DNA of 35,986 bases from Streptomyces celluloflavus (lineage in GTDB: Bacteria > Actinomycetota > Actinomycetes > Streptomycetales > Streptomycetaceae). The position numbers were made by a program, and so were the translations under genes. The DNA lies in NCBI GenBank assembly GCA_000720995.1, contig JOEL01000088.1, forward strand, positions 1 to 35,986, in the 5' to 3' direction. Below, piece after piece: positions 10,309 to 22,260 of this stretch. The notes beneath the pieces were generated by a model, which searched no databases, had not been told where the DNA came from, and saw only the letters and a program-made list of their open reading frames with translations. How positions within the stretch are numbered: position 1 is the stretch's first letter; every line of letters starts with the position of its first letter.

Positions 10309-13300
10309 GAAAGCCCCAATTCCTTGTTGATGAAGTCCAGTACCTCGCCGGCGGAGGCTTCGTCGTCCAGGCGTCCGTCCATGGACTGCTGCTCGTCGCC
10401 TTCGCTCTCGGCCTGCGGACCGCTGTCATCCAGCCAGCGGGAGAGCAGGGTGCGCAGACGGTCGGTGACGTCCTGACGAGCCCCACCACCGCCCGCAGCG
10501 GCGAGAGCCGCTTCGAGGCGGTCAAGACCGTCAAGGACGGGGTCGACCGTGTCGCCGTCCGACGCGCCGTCCGCACCCACGAGTTCGCCGCGTACGTACT
10601 CGGCGAGGGCCGCCGCGTTCGGGTAATCGAAGATCATCGTGGCGGGCAGCTTCACCCCGGCCGCGGACGACAACCGGTTCCGCAACTCCACCGCACCCGC
10701 CGAGTCGAAACCCAGATCCTTGAAAGCCCGCTGCGGCTCAACAGGGTCGGCCGAATCGTGACCGAGCACCGCCGCCGCATGCCGACGGACGAGATCCGTC
10801 AACAACTGCCGCTGATCCCCCACCGGCATCCCGGCCACACGCCCCGCAAGCCCCGACCCCGGCTCCTCCACGCCGGTCGCGGCCCCCGCGCCCAACAACC
10901 GCTGAACCTCGGGAAGCCCCGTCAGCAACGGACTGCGGCGCCGCAACGTGAACGTCGGCGCGAACTGCGCCCAATCGAACCCGGCCACCGCCACCGCGCC
11001 CTCACCCGCATCGAGAACTTGGCCCAGAGCGAGCATCCCCCGCTCGGCATCGATCGCCTCCATCCCGAAATCACGCAGCCGCTCCCCCTCCGAGCCACCC
11101 GCCATCCCCACACCGGCCCACAATCCCCAGGCCACCGAACTCGCGACCAGACCACGCGCCCGCCGCCGGTCACACAGCGCATCCAGATGCGCGTTCGCCG
11201 CCGCATAGGCCGACAGGCCACCACTGCCCCAGACCCCCGCACCCGACGAATACATCACAAAAGCATCCAGATCCCGATCGGACGTCAGCTCGTCGAGCAC
11301 CATCGCCCCGTGGACCTTCGCCGCGAAGATCGAGGCCAGATCGTCCGCGTCGGTCTCGCTGACCGGCTTGGTGCCGCCCACGCCTGCGGAGTGCACGACG
11401 GAGGACAGGGCAGGGCCCGTGGCGTCGATACGGGACAGGAGCGCGCCGACCGCATCCCGGTCGGCGACATCACAGCCGACCACCTCCACCGCGGAGCCCG
11501 CGCCCGCGAGATCGGCGGCCAGCGCGGGGACGCCCGCGGCTGCGGGGCCGCTGCGGCTGGTCAACACGACGCGGGCGGCCTCGCGCTCGGCCAGCCAACG
11601 GCCGGTGATACCCCCCACCCCACCCGTGCCACCGGTGACAAGCACAGTGCCACGCGGCCGCCAGCCCACGCCATCACGCCTGGGCTGCCCGGCACGCACA
11701 AGCCGCCGCGCCAGCACCCCACGCGCCCGCAACGCCACCTGATCCTCGCCCCCATCGGCCAGCACAGCCGTAAGCCGGACAGCGGCCCGCGCATCGAACT
11801 CACGCGGAAGATCGATCAATCCACCCCAACGCTCCGGGAGTTCGAGAGCCGTCACCTGACCGAGGCCCCACACCTGCGCCTGAGCAGGGCAGGTCACGGC
11901 CTCACCCGGCCCCGTCCCCACCGCACCCCGCGTCAGCACCCACAACGGCGCCACAATTCCGGCGGCGTCAAGCGCCTGGACCAGGGCGAGCGTGTCAGCG
12001 GTACCACGCGGCACAGCTGACCCGTCCGCGAGCGGCCCCGCCTCAAGAGCCAGCACCGAGACCACCCCGGTGAGTTCCACCGGATTCGGAACCCGATCGA
12101 GGGCGTCCGGACCCTCAGCGGTAACGACCTCCGCACCCCGGTCCGCGAGCGCCCGAGCAATCTCCGGCGACGAGCCGACAAGCAGCCACGTCCCGGACAG
12201 GACCGCGGCGTCGCGATCGGGCACCGGAGCCCAGCTGATCCGGTAGCGCCAGTCAGCCACCGAGGAATCGGTTTCGTTCCGGCGGCGCCACGCGTCGAGC
12301 ACGGGCAGCACCTGGCCCAGGCTCGCGTCTTCCACGTCCAACGAGGCGGCCAGTTCGCGCAGTTCACCGTTCTCGATCGCCCGCCAGAGTCCGGAGTCGG
12401 TGGGCTCGGACGTCGTGGCCGGACCGTCGACGTTCTCAGGCCAGTAGTGGCGGTGCTGGAAGGCGTAGGTCGGCAACTTCACGGTGGTGCCACGCCCCAG
12501 GACTTTGGCCCAGTCGACAGGAAGGCCACGCACGAACCCTCCGGCCAGCGAGTCCAGCAGGCGCTCGGCGCCGCCGTCCTCGCGGCGCAAGGTGCCGACG
12601 ACGACCGGCTCATCGGCCGGGCCTTCGGCCAAGGTGTCGACCAGCGCGCCGGTCAGTACGGGGTGCGGGGAGACCTCTATGTACGTGCCATGGCCCTTAT
12701 CGGCGAGGACGCGGACGGCACGGTCGAACTCGACGGTCTCGCGGAGGCTGGCGTACCAGTAGGCGGGGTCCAGCTCCGGTCCGGTCAGCATCTCACCGGT
12801 CATCGCGGAGATCATCGGGATGGTCGCCTCGGAGGGCTTGATGCCTTCCAGGACCGACAGGATCTCCTCACGCAGGTCATCGACCTGAGCACTGTGCGAG
12901 GCGTAATCAACGGGGATGACGCGGGTACGGACCGACTCCGGGCACGAGTCCGCCAGCTCCCGCAAAGCCTCCGGCTCACCCGACACCACTGTCGCCGACG
13001 GCCCATTGACAGCGGCGAGCGACAACCGCTCCCCGAACGGAGCAATGCGCTCCCGCACCACATCCGCAGCCTCGGCGATCGACATCATGCCGCCCCGGCC
13101 GGCCAACACCTTCAGCGTCCTACTCCGCAGCGCGACGACCTTCGCCGCATCATCGAGGGACAGAATCCCGGCGACAGCAGCCGCAGCGATCTCACCCTGT
13201 GAGTGACCGACCACGGCGTCCGGCTGGACACCGGCTGCCTGCCACACCGCGGCCAACGACACCATCACCGCCCACAGCGCAGGCTGCACCACATCCGCAG

Positions 13301-16300
13301 CCTCAAACCCATGACGACCGGCCAGAACGTCAGCCAACTCCCAGTCCACATACGGCTTCAGAGCCGCCGCACACTCCCCGAGCCGAGCCGCGAACACCGG
13401 CGAAACCTCCGCCAGCTCACGACCCATCCCCACCCACTGACTGCCCTGCCCAGGGAAGACGAAGACCGTCCGGCCCACACCACCCGGCGTCACCGAACCC
13501 GTCACCACATTGCCCGCAGGACGGCCCGTGGCCACTGCCACGAGCCCCGCCGTCAGCTCCTCGCGTCCGGTGCCAAGGACCACAGCACGGTGCTCGAAGG
13601 CGGTACGGGTGGTGGCGAGCGACCACGCCACATCGCCCGCCGCCAGCTCCTGCTGGGCCAAGGCGAATTCACGCAGTCGACCCGCCTGCCCGGCGAGCCC
13701 GGCCGCGTCGCGTCCACTGACCGGCCACGGCACTGTGGGCGTGCCGTCAAGGACCGGTGCCGCGGGCTCGGCCGGCACATCAGTCGTCTCCGGCTGCTCG
13801 GCGGGCGCCTCCTCCAGGATCAGGTGCACGTTCGTGCCGCTGATCCCGAACGCCGAGACCCCGGCCCGGCGCGGCCGCTCACCCGCACCCCACTCCACCG
13901 GCTCCTGAAGAAGCTGCACGTTGCCGGCCGACCAGTCGACATGCGAGGACGGCGTGTCCGCGAACAGCGTCCTGGGCAGTACTCCGTGCCGCATGGCAAG
14001 GATCATCTTGATGACCCCCGCCACACCCGCCGCCTGCTGCGCATGCCCGATATTCGACTTCACCGAACCAAGCCACAACGGCGACCCCGCATCCGGCCGC
14101 TCCTGCCCGTACGTCGCCAACAGCGCCTGCGCCTCGATCGGGTCACCCAACTCCGTGCCCGTACCATGCGCCTCGACCACATCGACATCCGCAGCCACAA
14201 GCCCGGCATTCGCCAACGCAGCCCGGATCACCCGCTGCTGAGCCGGACCATTCGGCGCCGCGAGACCATTGGAAGCACCATCCTGATTGACCGCACTCCC
14301 CGCGATCACACCAAGAACCTGGTGCCCCTTGCGCCGCGCCTCGGACAACCGCTCAAGCACCACCATGCCCGCGCCCTCGGCGATACCCATACCATCCGCC
14401 CCGTCCCCGAACGCCTTGCACCGCCCATCCGCCGCAAGCGCGCGCTGGCGGGAAAAGCCCACGAATTCCACGAGGTTGGCCATCACCGTCACGCCGCCCG
14501 CAAGGGCCATCGAGCATTCGCCGGTGCGCAGCGCCTGCGCCGCCTGGTGCAGCGCCACAAGGGAGGAGGAGCAGGCCGTGTCCAGCGTCACCGCCGGGCC
14601 CTCAAGGCCGAGCGTGTAGGAGACCCGCCCCGAAAGCACACTCAGCGCGTTACCCGTGATCAGGTGCACCTCCGACCCCGTGGTGTCGGTCCCCGCGCCG
14701 AAGTAGCCGGACGGGGCAGCTCCCGCGTACACGCCGACGGGTGTGGAGCGCAGCGCCTCCGGATCGATACCGGCCCCTTCGATCGCCTCCCAGGAGGTTT
14801 CGAGGAGCAGCCGCTGCTGCGGATCCATCGCCAACGCCTCACGCGGCGAGATGCCGAAGAAGCCCGCGTCGAAGTCTGCGGCCCCGGACAGGAATCCGCC
14901 CTCGGAGGCATATGTGGTGCCCGGCTTGTCCGGGTCCGGGTCCAGCAGCCCTTCCACGTCCCAGCCGCGGTCGGCAGGGAACCCGGAAATGGCGTCCCCG
15001 CCGGCGGCCAGGAGCTGCCACAACTCATCGGGGGTGCGCACCCCGCCGGGGAACCGGCAGGCCATCCCGACGATCGCGATCGGCTCGGCGGAGGCCGCGG
15101 CCGCTGTCGCCGCGACGGGTGCGGCGACGCCTGCCACCGGCTCGCTGCCGCAGAACCGTTCGACGATCTCCTTGGCGAGCGCCGTCGGGTTCGGGTAGTC
15201 GAACACCACGGTGGCGGGCAGTCGCAGCCCGCTTGCGCTGTTCAACCGGCGGCGCAGTTCGACGGCCGTCAGCGAGTCGAAGCCGAGGTCCTTGAAGGCC
15301 CGCGCCGACGGCACGTCCGCCGCCGAACCGTGGCCGAGTACGGCGGCCGCCTGCGCGCGCACCAGTTCCACGACGGTGCGCTGCCGCTCCGCCGGGGTCT
15401 GTCCGGCAAGACGGGTGGCCAACTCGCCGCGCAGGGCGGTCGTTTCCCCGGCCGTGGGCTCTTCCTCGTCGCGGGCCTCGGGCACCGTCTCAAGGAGGGG
15501 ACGGGGCCGCGCCGCGCGGAAGACCGGCGCGAACTTCTCCCAGTCCACGTCGGCGATGGCGATGAACGTCTCGTCGTCCGCGAGTGTCTGGCCGAGGGCG
15601 GCCAGCGCACGGTCGGTGTCGAGGAAGTTCATGCCCTGGCGCCGCAGGGTGCTCGGGGTGACGGCTCCGGGGCGCTGCGTCAGATGCGCGTCGACGGCGT
15701 CCCAGTCACGGGTGTTCCACACGCCCCAGGCGATCGAGGTCCCCGGCAGACCGCGGGCCCGCCGGTCCTCCGCCAGCGCATCGAGATACGAGTTCCCGGC
15801 CGCGTAAGCACCGTGATCATTACTGCCCCACGTCGCCGAAATCGACGAGAACATCACGAACTCGTCCAGATCGAGCCCGGCCGTCAGCTCGTCAAGGTGC
15901 CGAGCCCCGACCGCCTTCGTTCCGAGCGAGAACGCGAGCCCGGCGAGGTCGGTGTCCGCGATCCGGGCCAGGAACGGGGCGTTGGCCGAGTGCAGCACCG
16001 TGGAGAGCGCCGGTCCCGTGGCGTCGATCCGGGCCAGCAAGCCGGCGAGCGCGTCCCGGTCGGCGACATCGCAGCCGACCACCTCGACGGCGGCTCCCGC
16101 GCCGGCCGCGGCGGCGGCGATCTGCGCCACGCCGGGAGCGGACGGGCCCGAGCGGCTCGTCAACACCACGCGCGGAGCACCGCGTTCGGCGAGCCACGTG
16201 GCGACGCAGGCGCCGATGGAACCGGTACCGCCGGTCAGCAGCACGGTGCCGCGCGGCCGCCAGGGCTTGCCGGCGCCGGCCCGCCGGGCCTCGGCGCGCA

Positions 16301-19300
16301 CCAGACGGCGGGCCAGAGTGCCGGTCGCACGCAGCGCGAGCTGGTCCTCACGGCCGTCGGCGAGGGCGGCGGCGAGCCGGTCCGCGGTGCGGTCGTCCCG
16401 GGCTCCGGAAGCCGGAAGGTCGATCAAGCCGCCCCAACGGTCGGGCTGTTCGAGGCCGAAGGCGCGGCCGAGGCCCCAGACCTGTGCCTGTGCCGGGCTG
16501 GTCGTCACCTCGCCCGGTCCGGTCTGCACCGCGCCCCGGGTGACGACCCAGAGCGGAGCGTCGATCCCCGCCTTGCCGAGCGCCTTCATCAGGGCCAGCG
16601 TGCCGGCCGTGCCACGGGGCACGGCGGGCCGGTCCGCGAGCGGCGTCTCGTCCAGGGCGAGCAGCGAGACGATGCCGCGCAGGCCGCCGGCCGGGGTGTG
16701 GTCGAGCGCCGCCGGATCGGCGACGGTACGGACCTCGGCGCCGCGGGCGGACAGGGCCTGGGCGACGGCGGCCGCTTCGGCGTTGTCACCGACGACCAGC
16801 CAGCTGCCGGACAGCGCCGCGTTGGCCTCGGAGGCCGGCTGCCAGGTGATGCGGTAGCGCCAGTCCGCGACCGAGGTGTCGGCCTGCCGGCGCCGGTGCC
16901 AGGCGGCGAGCGCGGGCAGCACCTCGCCGAGGCTCGCCTCGTCCACTTCCAACGTCCCGGCCAGCTCGCTCAGTTGGCCGCGCTCCACCGCGTTCCAGAA
17001 GCGGGAGTCGCCCGGTTCGGCGGTGGCGCCTCCGGCCGCCGGGGCCTCGGCCCAGTAGCGGCGCCGCTGGAAGGCGTAGGTCGGCAGGTCCACGGTCGTG
17101 CCGCTGCCGAGCACGGTGGCCCAGTCGACGGGGACGCCGCGCACAAAGCCCTCGGCGAAGCCCGCCAGCAGCCGCTCGGCGCCGCCGTCCTCGCGCCGCA
17201 GCGTGCCGACGACCACCGCCTCCTCGTCCAGACTGTCGGCGATCGCACCGGTCAGTACGGGGTGCGGCGAGACCTCGACGAAGGTGCCGTGACCGCTCTC
17301 GGCGAGGACGCGGACGGCGCGCTCGAACTCGACGGTCTCGCGGAGGCTGGCGTACCAGTAGGCGGGATCCAGCTCCGGGCCGGTCACCGTCTCACCGCTC
17401 ATCGCGGAGATCATCGGGATCGACGCCTCGCGCGGGGCGATGCCGTCCAGGACCGACAGGATCTCCTCACGCAGGTCGTCGACCTGAGCGGCAATGCGCT
17501 CCCGCACCACATCCGCAGCCTCCGCAACCGACATCATGCCGCCGCGACCGGCCAACACCTTCAGCGTCCTACTCCGCAGCGCGACCACCTTCGCCGCATC
17601 ATCGAGGGACAAGATTTCGGCGACAGCAGCCGCGGCGATCTCGCCCTGCGAGTGACCCACCACCGCATCCGGCTCAACACCGGCCGCCTGCCACACCGCG
17701 GCCAACGACACCATCACCGCCCACAACGCAGGCTGCACCACATCCGCAGCCTCGAACCCATGATGACCGGCGAGCACATCATCCAGCTCCCAGTCCACAT
17801 ACGGCTTCAACGCCGCCGCGCACTCCCCGAGTCGAGCCGCGAACACCGGCGAGACTTCTGCCAGCTCACGGCCCATCCCGACCCACTGGCTCCCCTGCCC
17901 CGGGAAGACAAAGACCGTCCGCCCCGCGCCGCTGGGCGCCACCGAACCTGTCACCACGTTCGCCGCAGGCTGTGCCGTGGCCACCGCGGTAAGCCCCGCC
18001 GTCAACTCCTCGCGCGCGGAGCCCAGCACCACGGCGCGATGCTCGAACGCCGACCGCGTCGTTGCCAGCGACCACGCCACGTCGACCGGCGCCAGGCCCG
18101 GTCGGGCCAGCGCGAAATCACGTAGCCGACCCGCCTGCCCGGCGAGCCCTGCCGTGTCGCGCCCGCTCAGCAGCCACACCGGCAGCTTCCGCGCGAGGAC
18201 TGGTGCGAGTGCGGCGCCCGCGGGCTGTGGCGGCGCGGCCTCTTCGGCCGGTGCCTCCTCCACCAGCAGGTGTACGTTCGTGCCGCTGATCCCGAAGGCC
18301 GAGACCCCGGCCCGGCGCGGCCGCTCACCCGCACCCCACTCCGCCGCCTCCTGAAGGAGCTGCACGTTCCCTGCCGACCAGTCGACATGGGGCGAGGGCT
18401 CATCGGCGTACAGGGTCTTCGGCAGCATGCCGTGCTGCATCGAGAGCACCATCTTGATGACACCGGCCACACCGGCCGCGCACCCGGTGTGCCCGACGTT
18501 CGACTTCACGGAGCCGAGCCACAGCGGCCGGTCCGCCGCCCGCGCTTCGTCCGCGCCGTACGTCGCGAGGAGCGCCTGCGCCTCGATCGGGTCACCCAAT
18601 TCGGTGCCCGTGCCGTGCGCCTCGACCACGTCCACATCGGCGGCCGTGAGGCCGGCGTTGGCAAGGGCCGCGCGGATCACGCGGCGTTGCGAGGGGCCGT
18701 TGGGAGCGGCGAGGCCGTTGGAGGCGCCGTCCTGGTTGACCGCGCTGCCGCGGATCACGCCGAGCACGCGATGGCCGTTGCGGCGTGCCTCGGAGAGGCG
18801 TTCCAGGACCAGCATGCCCGCGCCCTCGCCCCAGCCGATGCCGTCGGCCTCGGCGGAGAATGCCTTGCAGCGGCCGCTGGAGGCCATGCCGCCCTGCTGG
18901 GAGAAGTCCATGAAGGGGGCGGGTGTGGTGAGGACGGCGACGCCGCCCGCGAGCGCCATGGTGCACTCCCCGCCGCGCAGCGCCTGCACCGCCTGGTGCA
19001 GCGCCACAAGGGAGGAGGAGCAGGCCGTGTCCACGGTCACCGCAGGCCCGGTGAGGCCGAGGGTGTAGGAGATGCGGCCGGAGATGACGGCGGTCAGGCC
19101 GCCCGTCATCCCGTAGCCGCCCGCGCCACCACCGTCTTCGCCGCCGGCGCCGCCCACTGCATAGCCGGAGTTGGTCGCTCCGACGAACACGCCGGTGCTG
19201 CTGCCCTTGAGCGAAGCCGGGTCGAACCCGGCGCCCTCCACCGACTCCCAGGCCACCTCCAGCAGCAGCCGCTGCTGCGGGTCCATGGACAGGGCTTCGC

Positions 19301-22043
19301 GCGGGCTGATGCCGAAGAAGGAGGCGTCGAAGTCGGCCGCGTTGTACACGAATCCGCCTTGGCGGGTGTAGGCGCGGCCGGCGGCCACCTCGTCGCCGCC
19401 GTATTGCCGTTCGAACTCGGCCCAGCCCCGGTCGGTCGGGAAGTCGGCGACGGCATCGGTGCCTGTGGCAAGGAGGTCCCAGAACTGCTCGGGTCCTGTG
19501 GCGCCGCCGGGGTAGCGGCAGCCCATGCCGATGATGGCGATCGGCTCGCCCTCCATGGGGACGACGCGCCCGGCGCCGTCGGTCGCTGCCTCGTCCTGCA
19601 CTCCGAGCAGCAGTTCGCCCAGGTGTCCTGCGAGTTCCGCGGCGTTCGGATAGTCGAAGATCACGGTGGCGGGGAGCTTCACCCCGGCGTCGGCCGCAAG
19701 GCGGTTGCGCAGATCGATCGCGGCGGGTGAGTCGAAGCCGAGGTCCTTGAAGGCGCGCTGCGCCTGGACGGCATCCGCCGAGTCGTGGCCGAGCACGGCG
19801 GCTGCATGGCGGCGCACCAGATCGGTGAGGAGCTGCCGCTGCTCGGCCGCCGCGAGGCCCGCGAGGCGCAGCGCCAAGGCGCTGGCGGGAGCTTCCTGTT
19901 CGGCCACGGGGGAAGCGTCTGCGGCCGACTCGGTCCCGCTTTCGGCCGCGGCGAGCGCGGCGATCAGCGGGCTCGGCCGGTGCAGGGTGAACGTGGGCGC
20001 GAAGCGCTCCCAGTCGATGTCGGCGACGGCCAGCACACCCTCGTCGCCGTCCACCGCCCGGGCGAGGGCGCGTATACCGCGCGGCGGGTCGATGAGGCGC
20101 ATGCCGAGGCCGCGCAGCGCCCGCCCGGCCGTGTCACCGACCATGCCGCCGTCGGCTCCGCCGTCCCACAGGCCCCAGGCCACGGACGTGGCGGGCAGGC
20201 CGCGGGCCCGGCGGGCCTCGGCGAGCGCGTCGACGTGGGCGTTTCCCGCGGCGTAGCCGGAAAGGCCACCGCTGCCCCAGACGGCCGCACCGGAGGAGAA
20301 CAGCACGAAGGCGTCGAGATCCTGGTCCGCGGTCAGCTCATCGAGCCAGCGGGCACCGCCGACCTTGGCGGCCATGCCCGCGGCCAGCTCGTCGGCGGTG
20401 GTCTCAAGGACCGGCCCACCCGTGCCGACCCCGGCGGCGTGCACCACCGAGGACAGCGCGGGGCCGGTGGCGGCTATGCGCTCCAGGAGTCCGGCGACGG
20501 CGCAGCGCTCGGCGATGTCGCAGGCGAGTACGTCCACCGATGTGCCTGATATGGCCAGTTCGGCGGCGAGTGCGGCGACGCCGTCGGCAGCGGGGCCGCG
20601 GCGGCTGGTCAGTACAATGCGCCGGGCGCCCCGTTCGGACAGCCAGCGTGCGGTGTGTGCGCCGATGGCACCGGTACCGCCGGTGATCAGCGCGGTGCCG
20701 CGTGGCGTCCAGAGCGCACCGGCGCGCTCCGGCTCGGGGGCGCGCTCAAGGCGGCGGCCGAGGAGTCCGTGCGGACGCAGCGCGACCTGATCCTCGGTGC
20801 CGTCGGCCAGGACGGCGGCGAGCCGAGCGGCGGCGCGATCGTCCCAGGCGCCGGACTCCGGAAGGTCGATCAACCCGCCCCAGCGGTCGGGGAGTTCGAG
20901 TGCGGCGACCCGCCCGATGCCCCAGGTCTGGGCCTGGGCGGGGTTTGTGGCGGCCTCGCCGGCGCCCGTGCCGACGGCGCCGCGGGTCAGCACCCACAAC
21001 GGTGCCGCGATCCCCGCCGCGTCCAGGTCGCGCAGCAGCGCGACGGTGGTGGCGGCGCCGGTCGCGAGCCACGGGTGCCGCGCGCCCTCGGGCTCCTCGT
21101 CCAGGGCGAGCAGCGAGACGACGCCGGTCACGGACTCGTCCGCGGCCCGGGCGAGCTGCCCGGGAGCGGCGGTACGGACCCGGGCGCCCCTGTCGGTGAG
21201 CGCACGGGCGATGACGTTCGCGTCGGGACCGTCGCCGACCAGCAGCCATGTACCCGACCGGGCTGGGCCGCTCACGGGGTCGGGGAGCTGGGACCAGGTG
21301 ATGCGGTAGCGCCAGTCGGCGATGCTCGTGCGGTCGGCGCGGGCCGGCGCCTTCGGCCAGTAACGGCGGTGCTGGAAGGCGTAGGTCGGCAGCTCGACCG
21401 TCCTGCCGCTGCCTCCGAGCACGGTCGGCCAGTCGATGGGCAGACCCTGTACGTGGGCCGCGGCGAACGAGGCGAGCAACCGCTCGGCGCCGCCGTCCTC
21501 GCGCCGCAGCGTGCCGACGACCACCGCCTCCTCGTCCAGACTGTCGGTGATCGCACCGGTCAGTACGGAGTGTGGGGAGACCTCTATGTACGTGCCGTGA
21601 CCGCTCTCGGCGAGGACGCGGACGGCGCGCTCGAACTCGACCGTTTCGCGGAGGCTGGCGTACCAGTAGGCGGGGTCCAGTTCCGGGCCGGTCAGCATCT
21701 CACCGGTCATCGCGGAGATCATCGGGATCGACGCCTCGCGCGGGGCGATGCCGTCCAGGACCGACAGGATTTCCTCACGCAGGTCGTCGACCTGAGCGCT
21801 GTGCGAGGCATAGTCGACGGGGATGATGCGGGTACGGACCGATTCCGGGCAGGAATCCGCCAGCTCCCGCAAAGCCTCCGGCTCGCCCGACACCACCGTC
21901 GCCGACGAACCGTTCACCGCGGCGAGCGACAACCGCTCCCCGAACGGAGCAATACGCTCCCGCACCACATCCGCAGCCTCAGCGCATCCGGCTGAACACC
22001 GGCTGCCTGCCAGACAGCGGCCAACGACACCATCACGGCCCAC
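10305..22043 (-). CDS. PKS gene D, main piece: AT'-KR-ACP / KS-AT-KR-ACP / KS-AT-KR-ACP / docking
   Basis: A 3912-codon frame. The first ~20 codons (22043-21984) are out of frame relative to the AT, so true PKS sequence starts at AEAADVV (21983). Order, counted from 22043: AT end with YASHS (near 21805); KR (243-690; [18 protein letters not shown]1); ACP (GFDSP, near 19736). Module 2: KS (829-1259), AT with GHSQG near 17650 but no YASH segment, dimerization element, KR (1724-2168; WGSNDHGAY, His three before Tyr, A2), ACP (near 15280). Module 3: KS (2316-2748), complete methylmalonyl-type AT (GHSQG near 13200, YASHS near 12900), dimerization element, KR (3261-3704; [10 protein letters not shown]1), ACP (GFDSA near 10711), docking tail ending [13 protein letters not shown]. 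All KR Lys, Ser, Tyr and Asn residues are present. TGA at 10305-10307 overlaps the GTG of gene C. The gene adds three extender units, all predicted to become hydroxylated propionates. Confidence 0.93.
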   Translation of the reverse strand: MGRDGVVGRCLAGSRCSAGCAEAADVVRERIAPFGERLSLAAVNGSSATVVSGEPEALRELADSCPESVRTRIIPVDYASHSAQVDDLREEILSVLDGIAPREASIPMISAMTGEMLTGPELDPAYWYASLRETVEFERAVRVLAESGHGTYIEVSPHSVLTGAITDSLDEEAVVVGTLRREDGGAERLLASFAAAHVQGLPIDWPTVLGGSGRTVELPTYAFQHRRYWPKAPARADRTSIADWRYRITWSQLPDPVSGPARSGTWLLVGDGPDANVIARALTDRGARVRTAAPGQLARAADESVTGVVSLLALDEEPEGARHPWLATGAATTVALLRDLDAAGIAAPLWVLTRGAVGTGAGEAATNPAQAQTWGIGRVAALELPDRWGGLIDLPESGAWDDRAAARLAAVLADGTEDQVALRPHGLLGRRLERAPEPERAGALWTPRGTALITGGTGAIGAHTARWLSERGARRIVLTSRRGPAADGVAALAAELAISGTSVDVLACDIAERCAVAGLLERIAATGPALSSVVHAAGVGTGGPVLETTADELAAGMAAKVGGARWLDELTADQDLDAFVLFSSGAAVWGSGGLSGYAAGNAHVDALAEARRARGLPATSVAWGLWDGGADGGMVGDTAGRALRGLGMRLIDPPRGIRALARAVDGDEGVLAVADIDWERFAPTFTLHRPSPLIAALAAAESGTESAADASPVAEQEAPASALALRLAGLAAAEQRQLLTDLVRRHAAAVLGHDSADAVQAQRAFKDLGFDSPAAIDLRNRLAADAGVKLPATVIFDYPNAAELAGHLGELLLGVQDEAATDGAGRVVPMEGEPIAIIGMGCRYPGGATGPEQFWDLLATGTDAVADFPTDRGWAEFERQYGGDEVAAGRAYTRQGGFVYNAADFDASFFGISPREALSMDPQQRLLLEVAWESVEGAGFDPASLKGSSTGVFVGATNSGYAVGGAGGEDGGGAGGYGMTGGLTAVISGRISYTLGLTGPAVTVDTACSSSLVALHQAVQALRGGECTMALAGGVAVLTTPAPFMDFSQQGGMASSGRCKAFSAEADGIGWGEGAGMLVLERLSEARRNGHRVLGVIRGSAVNQDGASNGLAAPNGPSQRRVIRAALANAGLTAADVDVVEAHGTGTELGDPIEAQALLATYGADEARAADRPLWLGSVKSNVGHTGCAAGVAGVIKMVLSMQHGMLPKTLYADEPSPHVDWSAGNVQLLQEAAEWGAGERPRRAGVSAFGISGTNVHLLVEEAPAEEAAPPQPAGAALAPVLARKLPVWLLSGRDTAGLAGQAGRLRDFALARPGLAPVDVAWSLATTRSAFEHRAVVLGSAREELTAGLTAVATAQPAANVVTGSVAPSGAGRTVFVFPGQGSQWVGMGRELAEVSPVFAARLGECAAALKPYVDWELDDVLAGHHGFEAADVVQPALWAVMVSLAAVWQAAGVEPDAVVGHSQGEIAAAAVAEILSLDDAAKVVALRSRTLKVLAGRGGMMSVAEAADVVRERIAAQVDDLREEILSVLDGIAPREASIPMISAMSGETVTGPELDPAYWYASLRETVEFERAVRVLAESGHGTFVEVSPHPVLTGAIADSLDEEAVVVGTLRREDGGAERLLAGFAEGFVRGVPVDWATVLGSGTTVDLPTYAFQRRRYWAEAPAAGGATAEPGDSRFWNAVERGQLSELAGTLEVDEASLGEVLPALAAWHRRRQADTSVADWRYRITWQPASEANAALSGSWLVVGDNAEAAAVAQALSARGAEVRTVADPAALDHTPAGGLRGIVSLLALDETPLADRPAVPRGTAGTLALMKALGKAGIDAPLWVVTRGAVQTGPGEVTTSPAQAQVWGLGRAFGLEQPDRWGGLIDLPASGARDDRTADRLAAALADGREDQLALRATGTLARRLVRAEARRAGAGKPWRPRGTVLLTGGTGSIGACVATWLAERGAPRVVLTSRSGPSAPGVAQIAAAAAGAGAAVEVVGCDVADRDALAGLLARIDATGPALSTVLHSANAPFLARIADTDLAGLAFSLGTKAVGARHLDELTAGLDLDEFVMFSSISATWGSNDHGAYAAGNSYLDALAEDRRARGLPGTSIAWGVWNTRDWDAVDAHLTQRPGAVTPSTLRRQGMNFLDTDRALAALGQTLADDETFIAIADVDWEKFAPVFRAARPRPLLETVPEARDEEEPTAGETTALRGELATRLAGQTPAERQRTVVELVRAQAAAVLGHGSAADVPSARAFKDLGFDSLTAVELRRRLNSASGLRLPATVVFDYPNPTALAKEIVERFCGSEPVAGVAAPVAATAAAASAEPIAIVGMACRFPGGVRTPDELWQLLAAGGDAISGFPADRGWDVEGLLDPDPDKPGTTYASEGGFLSGAADFDAGFFGISPREALAMDPQQRLLLETSWEAIEGAGIDPEALRSTPVGVYAGAAPSGYFGAGTDTTGSEVHLITGNALSVLSGRVSYTLGLEGPAVTLDTACSSSLVALHQAAQALRTGECSMALAGGVTVMANLVEFVGFSRQRALAADGRCKAFGDGADGMGIAEGAGMVVLERLSEARRKGHQVLGVIAGSAVNQDGASNGLAAPNGPAQQRVIRAALANAGLVAADVDVVEAHGTGTELGDPIEAQALLATYGQERPDAGSPLWLGSVKSNIGHAQQAAGVAGVIKMILAMRHGVLPRTLFADTPSSHVDWSAGNVQLLQEPVEWGAGERPRRAGVSAFGISGTNVHLILEEAPAEQPETTDVPAEPAAPVLDGTPTVPWPVSGRDAAGLAGQAGRLREFALAQQELAAGDVAWSLATTRTAFEHRAVVLGTGREELTAGLVAVATGRPAGNVVTGSVTPGGVGRTVFVFPGQGSQWVGMGRELAEVSPVFAARLGECAAALKPYVDWELADVLAGRHGFEAADVVQPALWAVMVSLAAVWQAAGVQPDAVVGHSQGEIAAAAVAGILSLDDAAKVVALRSRTLKVLAGRGGMMSIAEAADVVRERIAPFGERLSLAAVNGPSATVVSGEPEALRELADSCPESVRTRVIPVDYASHSAQVDDLREEILSVLEGIKPSEATIPMISAMTGEMLTGPELDPAYWYASLRETVEFDRAVRVLADKGHGTYIEVSPHPVLTGALVDTLAEGPADEPVVVGTLRREDGGAERLLDSLAGGFVRGLPVDWAKVLGRGTTVKLPTYAFQHRHYWPENVDGPATTSEPTDSGLWRAIENGELRELAASLDVEDASLGQVLPVLDAWRRRNETDSSVADWRYRISWAPVPDRDAAVLSGTWLLVGSSPEIARALADRGAEVVTAEGPDALDRVPNPVELTGVVSVLALEAGPLADGSAVPRGTADTLALVQALDAAGIVAPLWVLTRGAVGTGPGEAVTCPAQAQVWGLGQVTALELPERWGGLIDLPREFDARAAVRLTAVLADGGEDQVALRARGVLARRLVRAGQPRRDGVGWRPRGTVLVTGGTGGVGGITGRWLAEREAARVVLTSRSGPAAAGVPALAADLAGAGSAVEVVGCDVADRDAVGALLSRIDATGPALSSVVHSAGVGGTKPVSETDADDLASIFAAKVHGAMVLDELTSDRDLDAFVMYSSGAGVWGSGGLSAYAAANAHLDALCDRRRARGLVASSVAWGLWAGVGMAGGSEGERLRDFGMEAIDAERGMLALGQVLDAGEGAVAVAGFDWAQFAPTFTLRRRSPLLTGLPEVQRLLGAGAATGVEEPGSGLAGRVAGMPVGDQRQLLTDLVRRHAAAVLGHDSADPVEPQRAFKDLGFDSAGAVELRNRLSSAAGVKLPATMIFDYPNAAALAEYVRGELVGADGASDGDTVDPVLDGLDRLEAALAAAGGGGARQDVTDRLRTLLSRWLDDSGPQAESEGDEQQSMDGRLDDEASAGEVLDFINKELGLS
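10320..10325 (-). promoter_or_regulatory. Ribosome binding site, gene C
   Basis: AAGGAA inside the last codons of gene D, 11 nt before GTG at 10308. The arrangement mirrors the B-D junction. Confidence 0.6.
10640..14460 (-). other. Compositionally distinct segment covering most of gene D module 3
   Basis: Across the back of KS3, AT3, KR3 and the start of ACP3 the plus strand is poor in G and rich in C and A compared with the flanks (see 14041-14220 against 14521-14580). The upstream edge lies inside the KS coding region near 14460, the downstream edge in the ACP near 10640. It suggests that this module block has a different origin or conversion history from its neighbours. Confidence 0.5.
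12640..13515 (-). repeat. Methylmalonyl AT core, copy 4 (complete; gene D module 3)
   Basis: Complete copy with GHSQG near 13200 and DYASHS near 12900, together with a full KS-AT linker upstream ([16 protein letters not shown] to [10 protein letters not shown]). Used here to judge what the other copies lack. Confidence 0.9.
15490..16600 (-). repeat. A2-type KR, copy 1 (gene D module 2)
   Basis: From [18 protein letters not shown] to [14 protein letters not shown] this KR closely matches the KR of gene C, including long identical DNA runs around the active site ([15 protein letters not shown]) and the rare [10 protein letters not shown] insert after AWGVW. The similarity stops outside the KR. 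Confidence 0.8.
17250..17985 (-). repeat. Methylmalonyl AT core, copy 3 (in-frame deletion near 17490; gene D module 2)
   Basis: RERIAA is joined in frame to QVDDLREEI, removing about 50 residues that normally hold [13 protein letters not shown] to DYASHS. GHSQG is present. The specificity motif cannot be read, but the flanks are of methylmalonyl type. Confidence 0.85.
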
Positions 22044-22260
22044 AGCGCAGGCTGCACCACATCCGCAGCCTCAAACCCATGACGACCGGCCAGAACGTCG
22101 TCCAGCTCCCAGTCCACATACGGCTTCAGAGCCGCAGCACACTCCCCGAGCCGAGCCGCAAACACCGGCGAGACTTCTGCCAGCTCACGGCCCATCCCGA
22201 CCCACTGACTCCCCTGCCCCGGGAACACGAAGACCGTCCGCCCCGATCGCCCCACCGGCA
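21560..22260 (-). repeat. Methylmalonyl AT core, copy 2 (internal deletion near 21984; gene D module 1)
   Basis: VQPDA is joined out of frame to [12 protein letters not shown]. About 46 residues holding GHSQG and the RGGMMS segment are absent; DYASHS is present. Confidence 0.85.

Noticed and set aside
21984-22043. ATG at 22043 as a real start of a separate PKS protein
   Set aside because: The first ~20 residues are an out-of-frame reading of the AT of the preceding piece, and a PKS protein beginning in mid-AT without KS is not credible.
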